From Rhodopirellula sp. (GTDB lineage: Bacteria > Planctomycetota > Planctomycetia > Pirellulales > Pirellulaceae), in assembly GCA_002690925.1 (NCBI GenBank), contig NZGD01000168.1, positions 1 to 64,000 of the forward strand: a stretch of 64,000 nucleotides of DNA, written 5' to 3'. How positions within the stretch are numbered: position 1 is the first letter of the stretch; the number at the start of each line of letters is the position of its first letter. The notes below the pieces were generated by a model, which saw only the letters and a list, made by a program, of their open reading frames with translations, had not been told where the DNA came from and ran no database searches. The position numbers and the translations under genes are program-made. Shown here piece after piece: positions 9,520 to 19,340 of the stretch.

Positions 9520-10263
9520 CTACAATGAACCTGAGTGAAACCGATCCAAGATCTCCCTCACGTTCCTTATCTCTTCCGCGTCCACAACAGGGAAATCGCC
9601 GCCACAAACGTGACCTGCAGGATCTATTCGTAGCGTTTTGAAGGTCCCATGCACCTGAGTGCAACCGGTCTTTTCCAGCAATCCATCCACCGTCGTTGAA
9701 CGAATGCCGCCCCCCGGCAGTACCACAATCCGCCCATCCGCAACGCACAGCAATTCGGAGATACGCGTAGCACCCTCCAAAGCGGTCGTTTCACCGCCTG
9801 AGGTTAAAATACGGTCTACGCGTAGTTCTACAAGTTCTTCGATCGCCTGACTCGGCTCCTGAATCAAATCAAACGCCCTGTGGAAAACAAGCTCACCTTC
9901 GCTACACACATCGCGGACGGTCTCTATAAATTCTCGATCGATCAAGCCTTCGGTGGATAACCCGCCAGTTACAAGCCCATCTGCTCCATGCTCAATTAAA
10001 AGCTCCGCATCGCGAATCAAAAGTCGCTTTTCTGAGGCCGAGTAACAAAAGCCACCCGCACGAGGTCGCAACATCACCAACACTGGAACCTCTACCGCAT
10101 CCTTGACCAGTTCCAAGAGGCCCACCGACGGCGTCAGACCACCGAGTTCAATCCCAACATTCAACTCAAGCCGCTGAGCACCACTCTGAGCAGCAGCCAC
10201 TGAATCAGCAACCGAAGCAACACAGGCTTCCAAAACAACTGGACCATTCGGCAAAGTAGTCAT
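9520..10263 (-). CDS. cutC: CutC family protein (copper homeostasis protein CutC)
   Basis: A 247-residue TIM-barrel protein. Diagnostic CutC segments are LEACVASVADSVAAAQSGA with AQRLELN, then GGLTPSVGLL, VMLRPRAGGFCYS, VFHRAFD, DRILTSGG and LPGGGIRS. The family is cytoplasmic and was named for copper tolerance in E. coli, although that role has been questioned and its reaction is not established. Length matches the family. It stands alone, about 300 bp upstream of a metal ABC permease on the same strand; a shared link to metals is conceivable but not shown. Confidence 0.93.
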   Translation of the reverse strand: MTTLPNGPVVLEACVASVADSVAAAQSGAQRLELNVGIELGGLTPSVGLLELVKDAVEVPVLVMLRPRAGGFCYSASEKRLLIRDAELLIEHGADGLVTGGLSTEGLIDREFIETVRDVCSEGELVFHRAFDLIQEPSQAIEELVELRVDRILTSGGETTALEGATRISELLCVADGRIVVLPGGGIRSTTVDGLLEKTGCTQVHGTFKTLRIDPAGHVCGGDFPVVDAEEIRNVREILDRFHSGSL

Positions 10264-10642
10264 TTCAAGTCATCCATCGGCATAATTTTCTCCCGAGCGG
10301 TCCCCTAAGGTCGGCCACTCGCGACAGAACCCGTCAATCATTTCAGCTTAACGCGAGATAATGCATCTCCTCCAGACCAACAGCATTTTCATATGCTTGT
10401 GGCCCGGCTGGCCGATACCGGCTGTAGAATCTTGTATGAGTTTATTTGGTATGCATTTCTCGCCCTGCACAAAATTAACCGTTTGCAATCGAGACTGAGC
10501 TTCCATCCTAGTCTTTTCAAGCCTCACATCCCAAATAGCTTAGAATTCCACACACACAACAAACCATGCAGCGAACCTCCCTCGATCTGCCGCTCAATTG
10601 TCTTCCCAGTTTCAACACACACCATCTCGGATCTCACAGCCC
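10264..10642. other. Divergent intergenic region
   Basis: About 380 bases between cutC (minus) and the HExxH protein (plus). It must hold both promoters. No clear consensus elements, RNA genes or repeats were recognised. Confidence 0.4.
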
Positions 10643-11659
10643 ATGCGCCACGCCGCACTTAGAATCCTGAGCCTTTTGTTATTAGGCCTCCAGTTTCCCC
10701 TCTTTTTCCTTGCAAGCGCCGCCGCAACCGCTGAGGAGCCCTCGAAAATCAGATTTTCTTTTCCTGACCAAAACGCCGGAAAAGCTTTGTTGAGCCAAAG
10801 CGACACCTACACCAACGTGGCAAGTCCTTTTGATCGAAAAGTCAGGATGGGCGTTGCAAACGACCCTGGAATGGCAAGGCATTTAGAGTTCGTTGCAGCT
10901 CAAGTACTACCATGGACTTCAAAAGACCGGGAGAACATCCAAGCCGCGATCGATCAGTTAAAATTGCCACTGAAGGGTCTGTTCATCACACTCAACTCTC
11001 CCGTCAACCTCATCCACACCACTGGAAAAGAAGAGAGCGGTGCGGCCTATACCCGCGGTAACGAAATCGTCTTTCCAACACGCGAACTACGCGGTAACTC
11101 AAACGCGCTACCGAGATTAATGGCACATGAACTGTTTCATGTCATCTCTCGGCAACACCCCCTTCTCAGAGATCAACTCTATCAGTTGATCGGCTTTGAA
11201 AAGGCCAACCCCATTGAACTACCTGAAAACCTATCCGCTCTGAGGATTACGAACCCCGATGCTCCTGTAATAGAGCATGTGATGCAGCTCAAAATTTCAA
11301 CTACAGAAACGGTACACATCGCTCCCATGCTAATGGCAAAATCCGATTACGTCGAAAATGGGCCAGCAAGCCTGTTTGCTTACCTGTCATTCAAGCTGAT
11401 GCAGGTAAAAAAGACAAACGAAGGCTGGGTCGCTGATCAGACAGGGGGAGATCCAGTTTTTCACTCACCTCAAACTGCAGACTTCCAACGCCAAATCGGG
11501 AAAAACACCGGCTACATTATTCATCCCGAGGAGATACTCGCGGACAACTTCGCATTGATCATGACAAACGGCCCCGTAGTTGATTCCTGGTTGACTGACA
11601 AAATGAAGGCCGTGATCAAAGGCTACTTTGGACCAAAAGCTGAGAAGAAAACACCCTGA
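10643..11659 (+). CDS. Exported HExxH putative metallopeptidase
   Basis: A 338-residue protein with an N-terminal signal peptide (about residues 1-30, LLLLGLQFPLFFLASAAATA). A zinc-peptidase-like motif HELFH sits at residues 162-166, and an acidic EEILADNFA segment near residue 294 could supply the third ligand. The start at ATG 10643 is preferred over 10598 because it puts the signal peptide at the N-terminus. The first half matches no family I can name. It is probably periplasmic. Whether it is an active protease is inference from the motif alone. Confidence 0.75.
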   Translation: MRHAALRILSLLLLGLQFPLFFLASAAATAEEPSKIRFSFPDQNAGKALLSQSDTYTNVASPFDRKVRMGVANDPGMARHLEFVAAQVLPWTSKDRENIQAAIDQLKLPLKGLFITLNSPVNLIHTTGKEESGAAYTRGNEIVFPTRELRGNSNALPRLMAHELFHVISRQHPLLRDQLYQLIGFEKANPIELPENLSALRITNPDAPVIEHVMQLKISTTETVHIAPMLMAKSDYVENGPASLFAYLSFKLMQVKKTNEGWVADQTGGDPVFHSPQTADFQRQIGKNTGYIIHPEEILADNFALIMTNGPVVDSWLTDKMKAVIKGYFGPKAEKKTP

Positions 11660-11774
11660 CCCCATCCTGATGCGGCTTTCCCAGCGTGTGCCGACTCACC
11701 TTAACTGACCTCACTTTGGGCACCGCTTGTCATCACGATGCGGCTCAACACTTCCATACCGATGCGTGGACACC

Positions 11775-12560
11775 ATGAGTTCGAATCCGTATGAAGCGTC
11801 CACCACGCTACGGCAACAACCGCTGCCGTACCGCAGCATCGAAGTCACGCCCATTGAGTACATGCAACGTTCGTATCGCATGATCAAAGAGCAATACCTG
11901 CTGTTTTTAGGGATTGTCTTTTGTGCTCTGCTCATCGGCGCCGTGGGCCCATTCGGGATTTTGTTGGGCCCAATGATTACCGGCGTCTACCTCTGCTTTC
12001 TTCAATGTGAGTCAGGTAACCCTGTCAAATTTGACACATTGTTTCGTGGCTTTGAGCGTTTCATACCCAGCATGTTAGTCACGCTAATCGTACTACTCTG
12101 CAATGTTCTCATCAGTTTGATTTTCATCACAGTGGTGGGTGCAGCGACTCTGCTGATTCTCGCATATCACTTCGATACAAGCCAGGAGCCTCCCCCGGTG
12201 GCGTTGCTTGCTGCCCTCTTTTCGCTGGCGTACGTTTTTCTTCTGCTCAGCACTGTCATCATTTTCATTCCGTTTACATTCTGTTTCCAGCTCATTGCTG
12301 AGCACGACATGCCAGCGGGACCTGCAATGCAAACAAGCTTTCGAGCCGCCTGGCACAACCTGCTACCGCTGACACTCGTTTATATCTGCCTGAGTTTCTT
12401 TGGGATCGTAGCGGCATTATTTTGTTACTTGCCGCTATTTTTTCTGGCTCCAATCCAGATTGGTGTAACTTTCATTCTCTACCGAGACACGTTTCCGAAG
12501 GCGGGCGAACGCGTTACTGACTTCTCTGGCATGCCCAACGCTTTAACTCTGCCAACCTAA
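11775..12560 (+). CDS. Polytopic membrane protein of unknown function
   Basis: A 261-residue membrane protein starting MSSNPYEAS, an N-terminus seen often in planctomycete membrane proteins. The first ~50 residues are cytoplasmic. Five or six hydrophobic segments follow, in an arrangement like DUF975/DUF4013-type integral membrane proteins (GPMITGVYLCFLQ, then a soluble loop, then SFRAAWHNLLPLTLVYICLSF). The upstream in-frame ATG at 11727 adds an unlikely 16 residues. Its stop codon abuts the stop of the convergent LssY_C gene with no spacer. Function unknown. Confidence 0.75.
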   Translation: MSSNPYEASTTLRQQPLPYRSIEVTPIEYMQRSYRMIKEQYLLFLGIVFCALLIGAVGPFGILLGPMITGVYLCFLQCESGNPVKFDTLFRGFERFIPSMLVTLIVLLCNVLISLIFITVVGAATLLILAYHFDTSQEPPPVALLAALFSLAYVFLLLSTVIIFIPFTFCFQLIAEHDMPAGPAMQTSFRAAWHNLLPLTLVYICLSFFGIVAALFCYLPLFFLAPIQIGVTFILYRDTFPKAGERVTDFSGMPNALTLPT

Positions 12561-13850
12561 TCAATTCTCTTGATCTGCGATCAGATCACTGCACTGCAGA
12601 ATCTCAACCACACCTCCACTCGCACTCAGCTGCAATAGAGCTCGCTTTCCATCCGTAAAATACGGATCCCCGGTGAGGTTCTGCCGGGGATGCTCTGTGT
12701 CTGCGGCGTCGCACCCCGGAACAAGAACTAGCTTGGATACTCGCCCACCATCCGTCAGCGAATCGACAACATAATCTCTTGATTCATCCACATCGGGATC
12801 AATTCGATGTGTCGTCAAGTTCCACGTCTTCATGGTGAACCTGACTCCGATGTCACGGCTCACTTGGCCAATCCAGACCGTGTTGCCCTGCAGCATCAAA
12901 CCGGTTTTCCATAGTCGCAGATGAACACGCTCGTTAATGCTGGCTCTTGCTCTTTGCAACGCCAAGTCTTGCATCCGTCCTTGAACGAACAAAGGACTGA
13001 CGGGCGAGTATCGATACGCCGAATCAAGCAAGAAAGCTTTGGCGGTTTTTAAACTGGTGGCCCAATTGATGACTTCAGCGTCATCCCATCGAGCACCAAA
13101 CGACTGCCTCACCAAATCCCGATTTCCAACAACTACCAGATTTAACGGATCTCCTTCGCGACTACCCCGTCGACCCGTTGTGCAGCGCGGTTGCTCGGTG
13201 CTCCAACGCACCAACTCAGGCAAACTGACTTCCCGCGTGAGCGTTGGTTCCACTGCCTTATCCTCCGGCCGGAGGCTCAACCCTGGCACTTCAATCGAAA
13301 AATTAAAGCGATTTACCTGACTATCCGAAACGAATCGCAGAACAATGCTTTTCAATCCCTCATCTAAACTGGTGAAAACAACCCCAACCCTCTTCTGTCC
13401 CGCGGGAATCGTGCCTCCGGGGAGTGCGTACTCCTTAAAAAATACTGACATCCGTCGGTTGGCCTTCCTGGCGCTAATGATCTTTGACGGTAGCAACGGT
13501 AAAAGGATTAGAAAAAACCACCCCAAGATCCCAAAACTCAGCAACCTTTTACCCACCGAAAAATGATTAACCAACGCTGCTTCTAATGCGGTGTAATAGC
13601 TGGGATCCAAACTATACAAGTCAAGACGCTGCCCAACCTCCGACTGATTATCGATCTCAAGCCAAACGGGCTGAACGCCACGCCGCGCTAAATGCACGCC
13701 AAAAAACCTGACACTTTCCCGATCACTTAGCACGGCAACCGAAACTTTGAGCCCTTTGCATTGCTGCGACTCCAAACGCTCAATAAACGGGCGAAACTTC
13801 GGGTCGGGATGATAATTCGTTGTCGCCCAACGCAGGGGACGTGGTCTCAT
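12561..13850 (-). CDS. LssY_C-domain protein
   Basis: A 429-residue protein with a hydrophobic segment at about residues 105-120 and a C-terminal domain resembling LssY_C, which occurs with PAP2-type membrane phosphatases. The matching region runs from about residue 230 (LNLVVVGNRDLVRQSFGARW) through SPVSPLFVQGRMQDLALQRARASINERVHLRLW and VWIGQVSRDIGVRF to KLVLVPGC. The start at ATG 13850 has GGAAG upstream at good spacing; an in-frame alternative exists at 13880. No phosphatase domain is fused or adjacent. Its role, probably in the envelope, is unknown. Confidence 0.75.
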   Translation of the reverse strand: MRPRPLRWATTNYHPDPKFRPFIERLESQQCKGLKVSVAVLSDRESVRFFGVHLARRGVQPVWLEIDNQSEVGQRLDLYSLDPSYYTALEAALVNHFSVGKRLLSFGILGWFFLILLPLLPSKIISARKANRRMSVFFKEYALPGGTIPAGQKRVGVVFTSLDEGLKSIVLRFVSDSQVNRFNFSIEVPGLSLRPEDKAVEPTLTREVSLPELVRWSTEQPRCTTGRRGSREGDPLNLVVVGNRDLVRQSFGARWDDAEVINWATSLKTAKAFLLDSAYRYSPVSPLFVQGRMQDLALQRARASINERVHLRLWKTGLMLQGNTVWIGQVSRDIGVRFTMKTWNLTTHRIDPDVDESRDYVVDSLTDGGRVSKLVLVPGCDAADTEHPRQNLTGDPYFTDGKRALLQLSASGGVVEILQCSDLIADQEN

Positions 13851-13989
13851 TACAGCTTCCACATGGGTAAAGCAAACCAATTCGAACCAACTTCAACTGT
13901 GCGTCCACGACGGACTTCCTCAAAACAGAATGATTGGCTGACAAGCAAACACTTTGCTCACCCCACTCACTTGTCCCGCAACGCGATGA

Positions 13990-15630
13990 CTAATTCGACA
14001 ACGCTTGATTATTTCGCAGCCCGTCCTGCCATTGCTTCGGCTTAACCGATACATCACTATCGTCACCGTAGTGCTTCCGCAACCGTTCAAGTTCAACCTT
14101 GGCCTTAGCGATCTGGTTGGAAAAGGCGGGATTCTCGTATTGATTAACGAGTTCGTCAGGGTCATTTGCCAAGTCATAAAATTCCCACTCGTCAAACTGA
14201 TAAAAGTGCATCAGCTTGTAATCCGTCCCACGCACGCCGTAATGCCGCGGCACCATATGCACACTGGGATACTCGTAATAGTGGTAATACAGGCTCTCAC
14301 GCCAATCGGATGGAGTCTCTCCCTTAAGTAAAGGAACAAGAGATACACCCTGCATATCGTCAGGTATTTCCGCACCGGCCATATCCAGAAACGTTTCGGC
14401 ATAATCTAGATTTTGCACCAACTGATCATTGTCCGAACCGGCCTTCGTGACACCCGGCCATTTGACGATGAGAGGCATCATCATCGACTCATCGTACATC
14501 CAACGTTTGTCATACCAGCCATGGTCCCCTACATAAAACCCTTGATCCGATGAGTAAATCACAACCGTATTATCACTCAGTCCAAGCTCATCCAATGTGT
14601 TCATCAAAGTCCCCACACTTTCGTCAACTCCCTTGATGCACCGCAGGTAGTTCTTCGCATAACGTTGATACTTCCAACGCACGAGATCTTTGCCTTTGAG
14701 GTTGGCCTGATGAAACGCCTGATCGCGAGGTTCGTACGCCGCACGCCACGCCCGCAATTGCGAAGGTGTCATCCGCTGCATATTTCGCCAAGCGGATTTG
14801 TCGTACCGCCCCTTGAGAGACTCTCCATCGAAGCTAGGCACAAGATCCACAAACAAATCAAAATTGAGATGCATATGCCGATCAATCTCTAATTCTTGGA
14901 AACGAGCAGGTGGGGCATTGTCCTCCCACGTATCAAACAACGTCGCGGGCTCGGGGAGTTCCATGTCCGCATAAAGATTCAAGTGGCGTCTGGCAGGCAT
15001 CCAATTACGATGTGGTGCTTTATGCTGCACCATCAGCATGAATGGCTTCCCTTCTTCACGGCCCTCACGAAGCCAATTCACTGCAAGGTCAGTAACCACG
15101 TCTGTGCAATGCCCTTCAATCCGCGTCCTTCCCTCGGGTGTGATCATATCCGGGTTGTAATACAAGCCTTGCCCGGGGAGCACTTTCCAATCCGAGTACC
15201 CTTGCGGCTTCCCTTTGAGATGTGACTTTCCATACATCGCAGTGGTATATCCGGCATCCCTCAGAAGCTTTGGGAAAGTCTGCTGATCCCAATTGAACGA
15301 ATTTCCATTATTCATAAACCCGTTTTTATGGCTGTGTTTTCCGGTCTGGATGACGGCGCGACTGGGTCCACAGATGGAATTGCTACAAAAGCTATTTCGG
15401 AAAACGATACCTTCCGATGCCAGCACATCAATGTTGGGCGTCGGGTTCACGGACTTTAACCAGCCGTCATACGCCCCAATCGCATGCGGAGCATGGTCAT
15501 CGCTAAAGACGAATAAAATATTTGGCCGATCCTCTGCAATTCCACTGCTTGAACAGAGAAGCTGTCCCAAAAAGAACAGCAACAGACCTGGAATCGAAAA
15601 ACGAAGGGGAGTCGACATTTGTTGTTGCAT
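13990..15630 (-). CDS. Sulfatase (S1 type, formylglycine-dependent)
   Basis: A 546-residue exported sulfatase. A signal peptide (about residues 1-32) is followed by the alkaline-phosphatase-superfamily core. Metal-binding DD are residues 44-45 in NILFVFSDDHAPH, and the catalytic Cys87 lies in SICGPSR, a complete CxPSR signature for conversion to formylglycine. Other conserved elements are GKSHLKG, HKAPHRNW, and YSSDQGFYVGDHGWYDKRW with its metal and His residues. It probably removes sulfate from a marine polysaccharide. No maturase gene is in the window. Length and motifs are intact. Confidence 0.95.
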   Translation of the reverse strand: MQQQMSTPLRFSIPGLLLFFLGQLLCSSSGIAEDRPNILFVFSDDHAPHAIGAYDGWLKSVNPTPNIDVLASEGIVFRNSFCSNSICGPSRAVIQTGKHSHKNGFMNNGNSFNWDQQTFPKLLRDAGYTTAMYGKSHLKGKPQGYSDWKVLPGQGLYYNPDMITPEGRTRIEGHCTDVVTDLAVNWLREGREEGKPFMLMVQHKAPHRNWMPARRHLNLYADMELPEPATLFDTWEDNAPPARFQELEIDRHMHLNFDLFVDLVPSFDGESLKGRYDKSAWRNMQRMTPSQLRAWRAAYEPRDQAFHQANLKGKDLVRWKYQRYAKNYLRCIKGVDESVGTLMNTLDELGLSDNTVVIYSSDQGFYVGDHGWYDKRWMYDESMMMPLIVKWPGVTKAGSDNDQLVQNLDYAETFLDMAGAEIPDDMQGVSLVPLLKGETPSDWRESLYYHYYEYPSVHMVPRHYGVRGTDYKLMHFYQFDEWEFYDLANDPDELVNQYENPAFSNQIAKAKVELERLRKHYGDDSDVSVKPKQWQDGLRNNQALSN

Positions 15631-15715
15631 AACTGCGGATCACGAAAGACAGAAAGACTGGAACCAATCAGTGTATTGTAAAAGGGATCTCCCAACTCAA
15701 CAACGCTCATAACAT

Positions 15716-16363
15716 TTATCCGGTCGAATCAGCAACCAAGCGTGCATCAAGAAATCTCAAGAGCGGCGGACACATTTGTTTCACACGGTCCACATCTCGA
15801 CGCCTCACTCGCATCCGAATACAACCAGCTTGAGCGCGATCCCAAGACAAGACAGCCACCACCAATCCATCAGCTCCCAGATACACGTCTTCAAGCTCGG
15901 GTGTCAAACAATCCATGGTTAACGGTGAGCTCACAAGCTCGTGAAACTCCTCTAAAGCAGATTTCCAAGCCGCAAGACACAGTGGCGCGTTTGCCGATCT
16001 TGAAACGATAGAAAATTGCAACACATCATTTCTTTTCGGCCTCCTCTTGCGGCCGAGCTTATCTGTGCGAGCCTGCATCCCGACAAGCACGGACCCGCCC
16101 CCTATAAGAATACTCCACATTCCCAACCGATGGGCACTGACAGCCATCGTCTCCATCGCTCGGCTGGTGTTACCAAACTGGCTAAGAACAATTCCAATCA
16201 GCAAAACAATCCCGCCAACTCCGAACCCGAGTATTCCCAGGTTGATGCCGCGCGACTTGCTAAATGTTAATTTTCTTCGCGGAACTGGGATGGGTTTCGA
16301 GTAATCACGATCCAAGGGATGGATTCCATCATCGTCATCTTTGCGGTCTTCCACTTTCGACAC
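15716..16363 (-). CDS. Small two-helix membrane protein of unknown function
   Basis: A 215-residue protein with an acidic then basic N-terminal tail (about 35 residues), two transmembrane segments (about 40-64 and 80-97), a Lys/Arg-rich linker and a soluble C-terminal domain of about 100 residues starting at FSIVSRS. Start at ATG 16363. No family recognised. It lies downstream of the symporter and upstream of the sulfatase on the same strand. Confidence 0.65.
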   Translation of the reverse strand: MSKVEDRKDDDDGIHPLDRDYSKPIPVPRRKLTFSKSRGINLGILGFGVGGIVLLIGIVLSQFGNTSRAMETMAVSAHRLGMWSILIGGGSVLVGMQARTDKLGRKRRPKRNDVLQFSIVSRSANAPLCLAAWKSALEEFHELVSSPLTMDCLTPELEDVYLGADGLVVAVLSWDRAQAGCIRMRVRRRDVDRVKQMCPPLLRFLDARLVADSTG

Positions 16364-16477
16364 TTTACTGCCTCATCATTCCAGCAGGTACGCTACTGGC
16401 CACCTAAAGCGGAGCCATTCGCCCAACTGACAACTTTTGCACCACATAGGTACATCCATCTCGACATTTCATCAACT

Positions 16478-17851
16478 TCAACTTGCAAGGGTCTCGGGGC
16501 TGGCACCAGCACTGTTTCCACCAACAGGCACTGTCTCAAAATTCGTATCGATGATCGCCGCACCACACGCATCACCGAACGTGTTAACCGCAGTGCGGAA
16601 TCGATCAAGCAACCAATCCACACTTAATATCAAAGCAACGTACTCAACCGGAAGCCCCACAGCATTGAGCACAATCAACATGGTAACCAATCCAGCCTCG
16701 GGTATCCCAGCAGCACCAACAGCCGCCAACGTCGCGGTCAAAGCGATCGTAAGTTGCTGCATCAAAGACAGATCCATTCCTACCACTTGTGCTATAAAAA
16801 TGGCTGCGGCTGCTTCATACAAAGCAGTTCCATCCATATTGACAGTCGCCCCCAACGGCAGAACAAAATTAGTGCTGCGTTCCGAAACGCCTCCTTCATT
16901 TTCAGCGCATTCCATCGTCACCGGCAAGGTCGCTGAGGAACTGGCGGTACTGAATGCCGTCAGAACCGCACGTGACATCTGCCAGAGAAATTGATAGGGG
17001 TTCTTGCGAGTAAAAAACCAGAAAATCACTGGCAAAGTGACCAATGCGTGAATTCCCAGCCCACTGAGCACAGTCATCATGTACCAGCCTGTCTGTTGGA
17101 AGACATCGCCTAACTCCCCCTTCTCATGTGCTGCACCGAACTTAGCCGTTACCAAACAAAAGATTCCGATTGGAGCAACTTTCATTAACAACATCACAAA
17201 GGCCATCAACGCATGATTGATTTGTTCGATTCCAGTTTTAAGGGTGTCCACATTTTCACCGAGCGTCGTAAGCATGCCAGCAAAAATGATCGAAAATACA
17301 ATCAACGGCAGAAGATTTGTCTCGCTGGCTGCTGTAAAGAGATTGTCGGTAAATAAAGAAGTCACAAGATTTTCGACAATCATCCCGATGGTCGGTTCCG
17401 CGTTTTCAGGCGATCCAAAAAAGTCAGCTACCTTTTCCCTGGGCACATCAATCTGTGCAGCCAAATAATCGTAAATCTGCTCACCTGTTGCTGCCTCTTC
17501 GCCCTTGAGCTTTGCAATCGCTTCATCGGAAACCGTTCCAATCCCGGGTTTGATCACGTTTACCACAACCAACCCCACAACCACCGCAAGCACCGTCGTG
17601 CAAAAGTAGTACAGGATCGTATAAAAACCTGGCTTACCAAGCTTTCTAACGTCTCCCATCCCGAGTATGCCACACATCACGCTGGACATGACCAAAGGGA
17701 CTACCATCATCTTCAGGAGGTTAAGGAATACCTCTCCACCCAATTCAAATTTCATCGACAATTCTGGCGCAAGCACAGCCAATGCAATCGCTATCACAAT
17801 CGCGATACAAATATAAAGCGTCTGCCTACCACTGTGTTTATCACCGGACAT
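16478..17851 (-). CDS. Dicarboxylate/amino acid:cation symporter (DAACS family)
   Basis: A 457-residue symporter related to GltP/DctA, importing dicarboxylates or acidic amino acids with Na+ or H+. The family signatures are intact: the serine-rich re-entrant loop AFSTASSSATLPVT and the substrate/ion motif GATVNMDGTALYEA. A hydrophilic insert rich in Glu/Ala (about residues 110-165) lies in an extracytoplasmic loop. The ATG at 17851 has GGGG upstream; the TTG at 17863 is less likely. The exact substrate is not readable from sequence. Confidence 0.93.
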   Translation of the reverse strand: MSGDKHSGRQTLYICIAIVIAIALAVLAPELSMKFELGGEVFLNLLKMMVVPLVMSSVMCGILGMGDVRKLGKPGFYTILYYFCTTVLAVVVGLVVVNVIKPGIGTVSDEAIAKLKGEEAATGEQIYDYLAAQIDVPREKVADFFGSPENAEPTIGMIVENLVTSLFTDNLFTAASETNLLPLIVFSIIFAGMLTTLGENVDTLKTGIEQINHALMAFVMLLMKVAPIGIFCLVTAKFGAAHEKGELGDVFQQTGWYMMTVLSGLGIHALVTLPVIFWFFTRKNPYQFLWQMSRAVLTAFSTASSSATLPVTMECAENEGGVSERSTNFVLPLGATVNMDGTALYEAAAAIFIAQVVGMDLSLMQQLTIALTATLAAVGAAGIPEAGLVTMLIVLNAVGLPVEYVALILSVDWLLDRFRTAVNTFGDACGAAIIDTNFETVPVGGNSAGASPETLAS

Positions 17852-18170
17852 TGTTTTCCCCAAAAAAATAATTACAAACCAGACGCCCCGTCAAAGCGTC
17901 GCGAAAACCTTCAGAAACGCTCAACAGATCCGAACGAAATCACAGCCGCTAGTTTCACAAACACAGATCATAGGGCACGGCGGGGAACGGCTGGGGTGGC
18001 ACCCCAGCAAAGACCACAGAAAAGTTCAAATTTCTGCGCAAGATAGGAGATGAATACGGGCCCCTTAGAGACGATCCCTTATTGCAAAACAACAGTAGCA
18101 ATCTGCAAGTGTCAAACGGCGAGAAGCGAATACACGGCCCTACCCAATATCGTGTGAAACCACCATTAAA
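17852..18170. other. Intergenic region with a small perfect inverted repeat
   Basis: About 320 bases upstream of the symporter gene. GCTGGGGT/ACCCCAGC with a 3-nt spacer sits at 17990-18008. It has no T-tract on either strand, so it is not a standard intrinsic terminator. Nothing else was recognised. Confidence 0.4.
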
Positions 18171-18932
18171 TTAAAAGAGAGCATCGAACAGCATCTTTAA
18201 ACCGGTCCCGATCATCACAAGCAATAGCGTCGTAACGACAAGCCGATTGCCCTTCTTGATAGCGAGGCGGGCACCCACAACTCCGCCGATTACATTGCCA
18301 AATGCCATTACAAGGCCGGGTACCCAGGCAACCAAACCGTAAGCTACGAACAGAACCGTTGCCGCAAATGTCACAAGGAAGCCAACACTATTTTTCACTG
18401 CATTTGATGCCGTCAGGTCGCCACTCTGAAGCCAACTCATTGCAACCAGCAGCAAAATCCCCATCCCCGCCTGCATGAAGCCGACGTAAATACCAATGAC
18501 CACAAAGACCGGTGACAACTTCCAAGGTGATATCTCGGCATCCGATTTCTGACCCGTCAGACGCTTCGGGTCAAGTAAAATGATTCCGGCCATGATCAGA
18601 AACAGGAACCCGAACACACCACGAAATGCATCAGCAGAAAGGTGAACGGCCAACAACGATCCTAAGGGAACACCTAGTAAAGTGGGGACGCCAACTCGTA
18701 GTACCATCCGCTGGTCCAGATGACCGTGTTTTTGGAAAGTGGCTACTGCAGAAGCACTTGAAAACAGCACCGCCAGCCGATTGGTACCGTTGGCTAGTTT
18801 CGGGTCCAGTCCAAACAGCATGAGTGCAGGCAGCGTCAAAAACGACCCACCGCCGGCAATGGAGTTGACGATTCCAGCAGTGAACCCGGCACCGATCAAC
18901 AATAGATACCAACCGAAATCACCGGCAGTCAT
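18171..18932 (-). CDS. TauE/SafE-family sulfite exporter-like permease
   Basis: A 253-residue permease with about eight hydrophobic segments in the internal-duplication layout of the TauE/SafE (DUF81) family. Typical sites are the N-terminal GIVNSIAGGGSFLTLPALM and the second-half GFMQAGMGILLL and SNAVKNSVGF. Members export sulfite, sulfonates or other organic anions across the inner membrane. GGTGAG lies upstream of ATG 18932. The presence of sulfatases nearby makes a sulfur link tempting, but gene spacing gives no support. Confidence 0.9.
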   Translation of the reverse strand: MTAGDFGWYLLLIGAGFTAGIVNSIAGGGSFLTLPALMLFGLDPKLANGTNRLAVLFSSASAVATFQKHGHLDQRMVLRVGVPTLLGVPLGSLLAVHLSADAFRGVFGFLFLIMAGIILLDPKRLTGQKSDAEISPWKLSPVFVVIGIYVGFMQAGMGILLLVAMSWLQSGDLTASNAVKNSVGFLVTFAATVLFVAYGLVAWVPGLVMAFGNVIGGVVGARLAIKKGNRLVVTTLLLVMIGTGLKMLFDALF

Positions 18933-19293
18933 GCGTGCTCACCCGATTAGAACTTAGGAACGACATGCCTAGACACCCCCTACGATGGTCACCTTGTCCA
19001 CTTTAGACCTCACGCCAGCGTAAGTAAGTCGCACACGAATTGACAGACACCACTTACTCCCGCAACAGGAAAAACACCCACGACTCTGCTACATGCTGTT
19101 TTTGCCATCGGGCAAGCACTGCCAACAACAACACCATGACCCACCAAAAAAGAATCCTGCATGATCAAAAGAACACAACTTGTACCTTCTCGTGAGTGTT
19201 CACTTTTATTCCGGATCCCAAAACGCTGAACCGCCTCAGCATCAAGGTAAATCACCTTTATGCGACTCACTCACCGGAAAGAAAGCCGTGGCA

Positions 19294-19340
19294 GTGTGGT
19301 TGGCGAGCAAAAGATTTGCAAGCCAGTCCCGGGGCCACAC
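19294..19340 (+). ncRNA. Candidate structured RNA hairpin
   Basis: A nested stem can be drawn: GTGTGG/CCACAC outer, GGC/GCC middle, GCAAA-AGA-TTTGC apical, with small internal loops and one larger 3' side loop. It lies inside the 1.3 kb non-coding stretch. It lacks the T-arm and CCA features of a tRNA. It could be a small RNA, a regulatory leader or chance. Confidence 0.2.

Noticed and set aside
9257..9748. Minus-strand frame of 163 codons overlapping cutC
   Set aside because: Different phase from cutC within the same strand. cutC is the clear family member, so this is a shadow.
17990..18008. Inverted repeat as an intrinsic terminator
   Set aside because: No T-tract on either strand, and it lies upstream of the symporter gene rather than after a stop codon.
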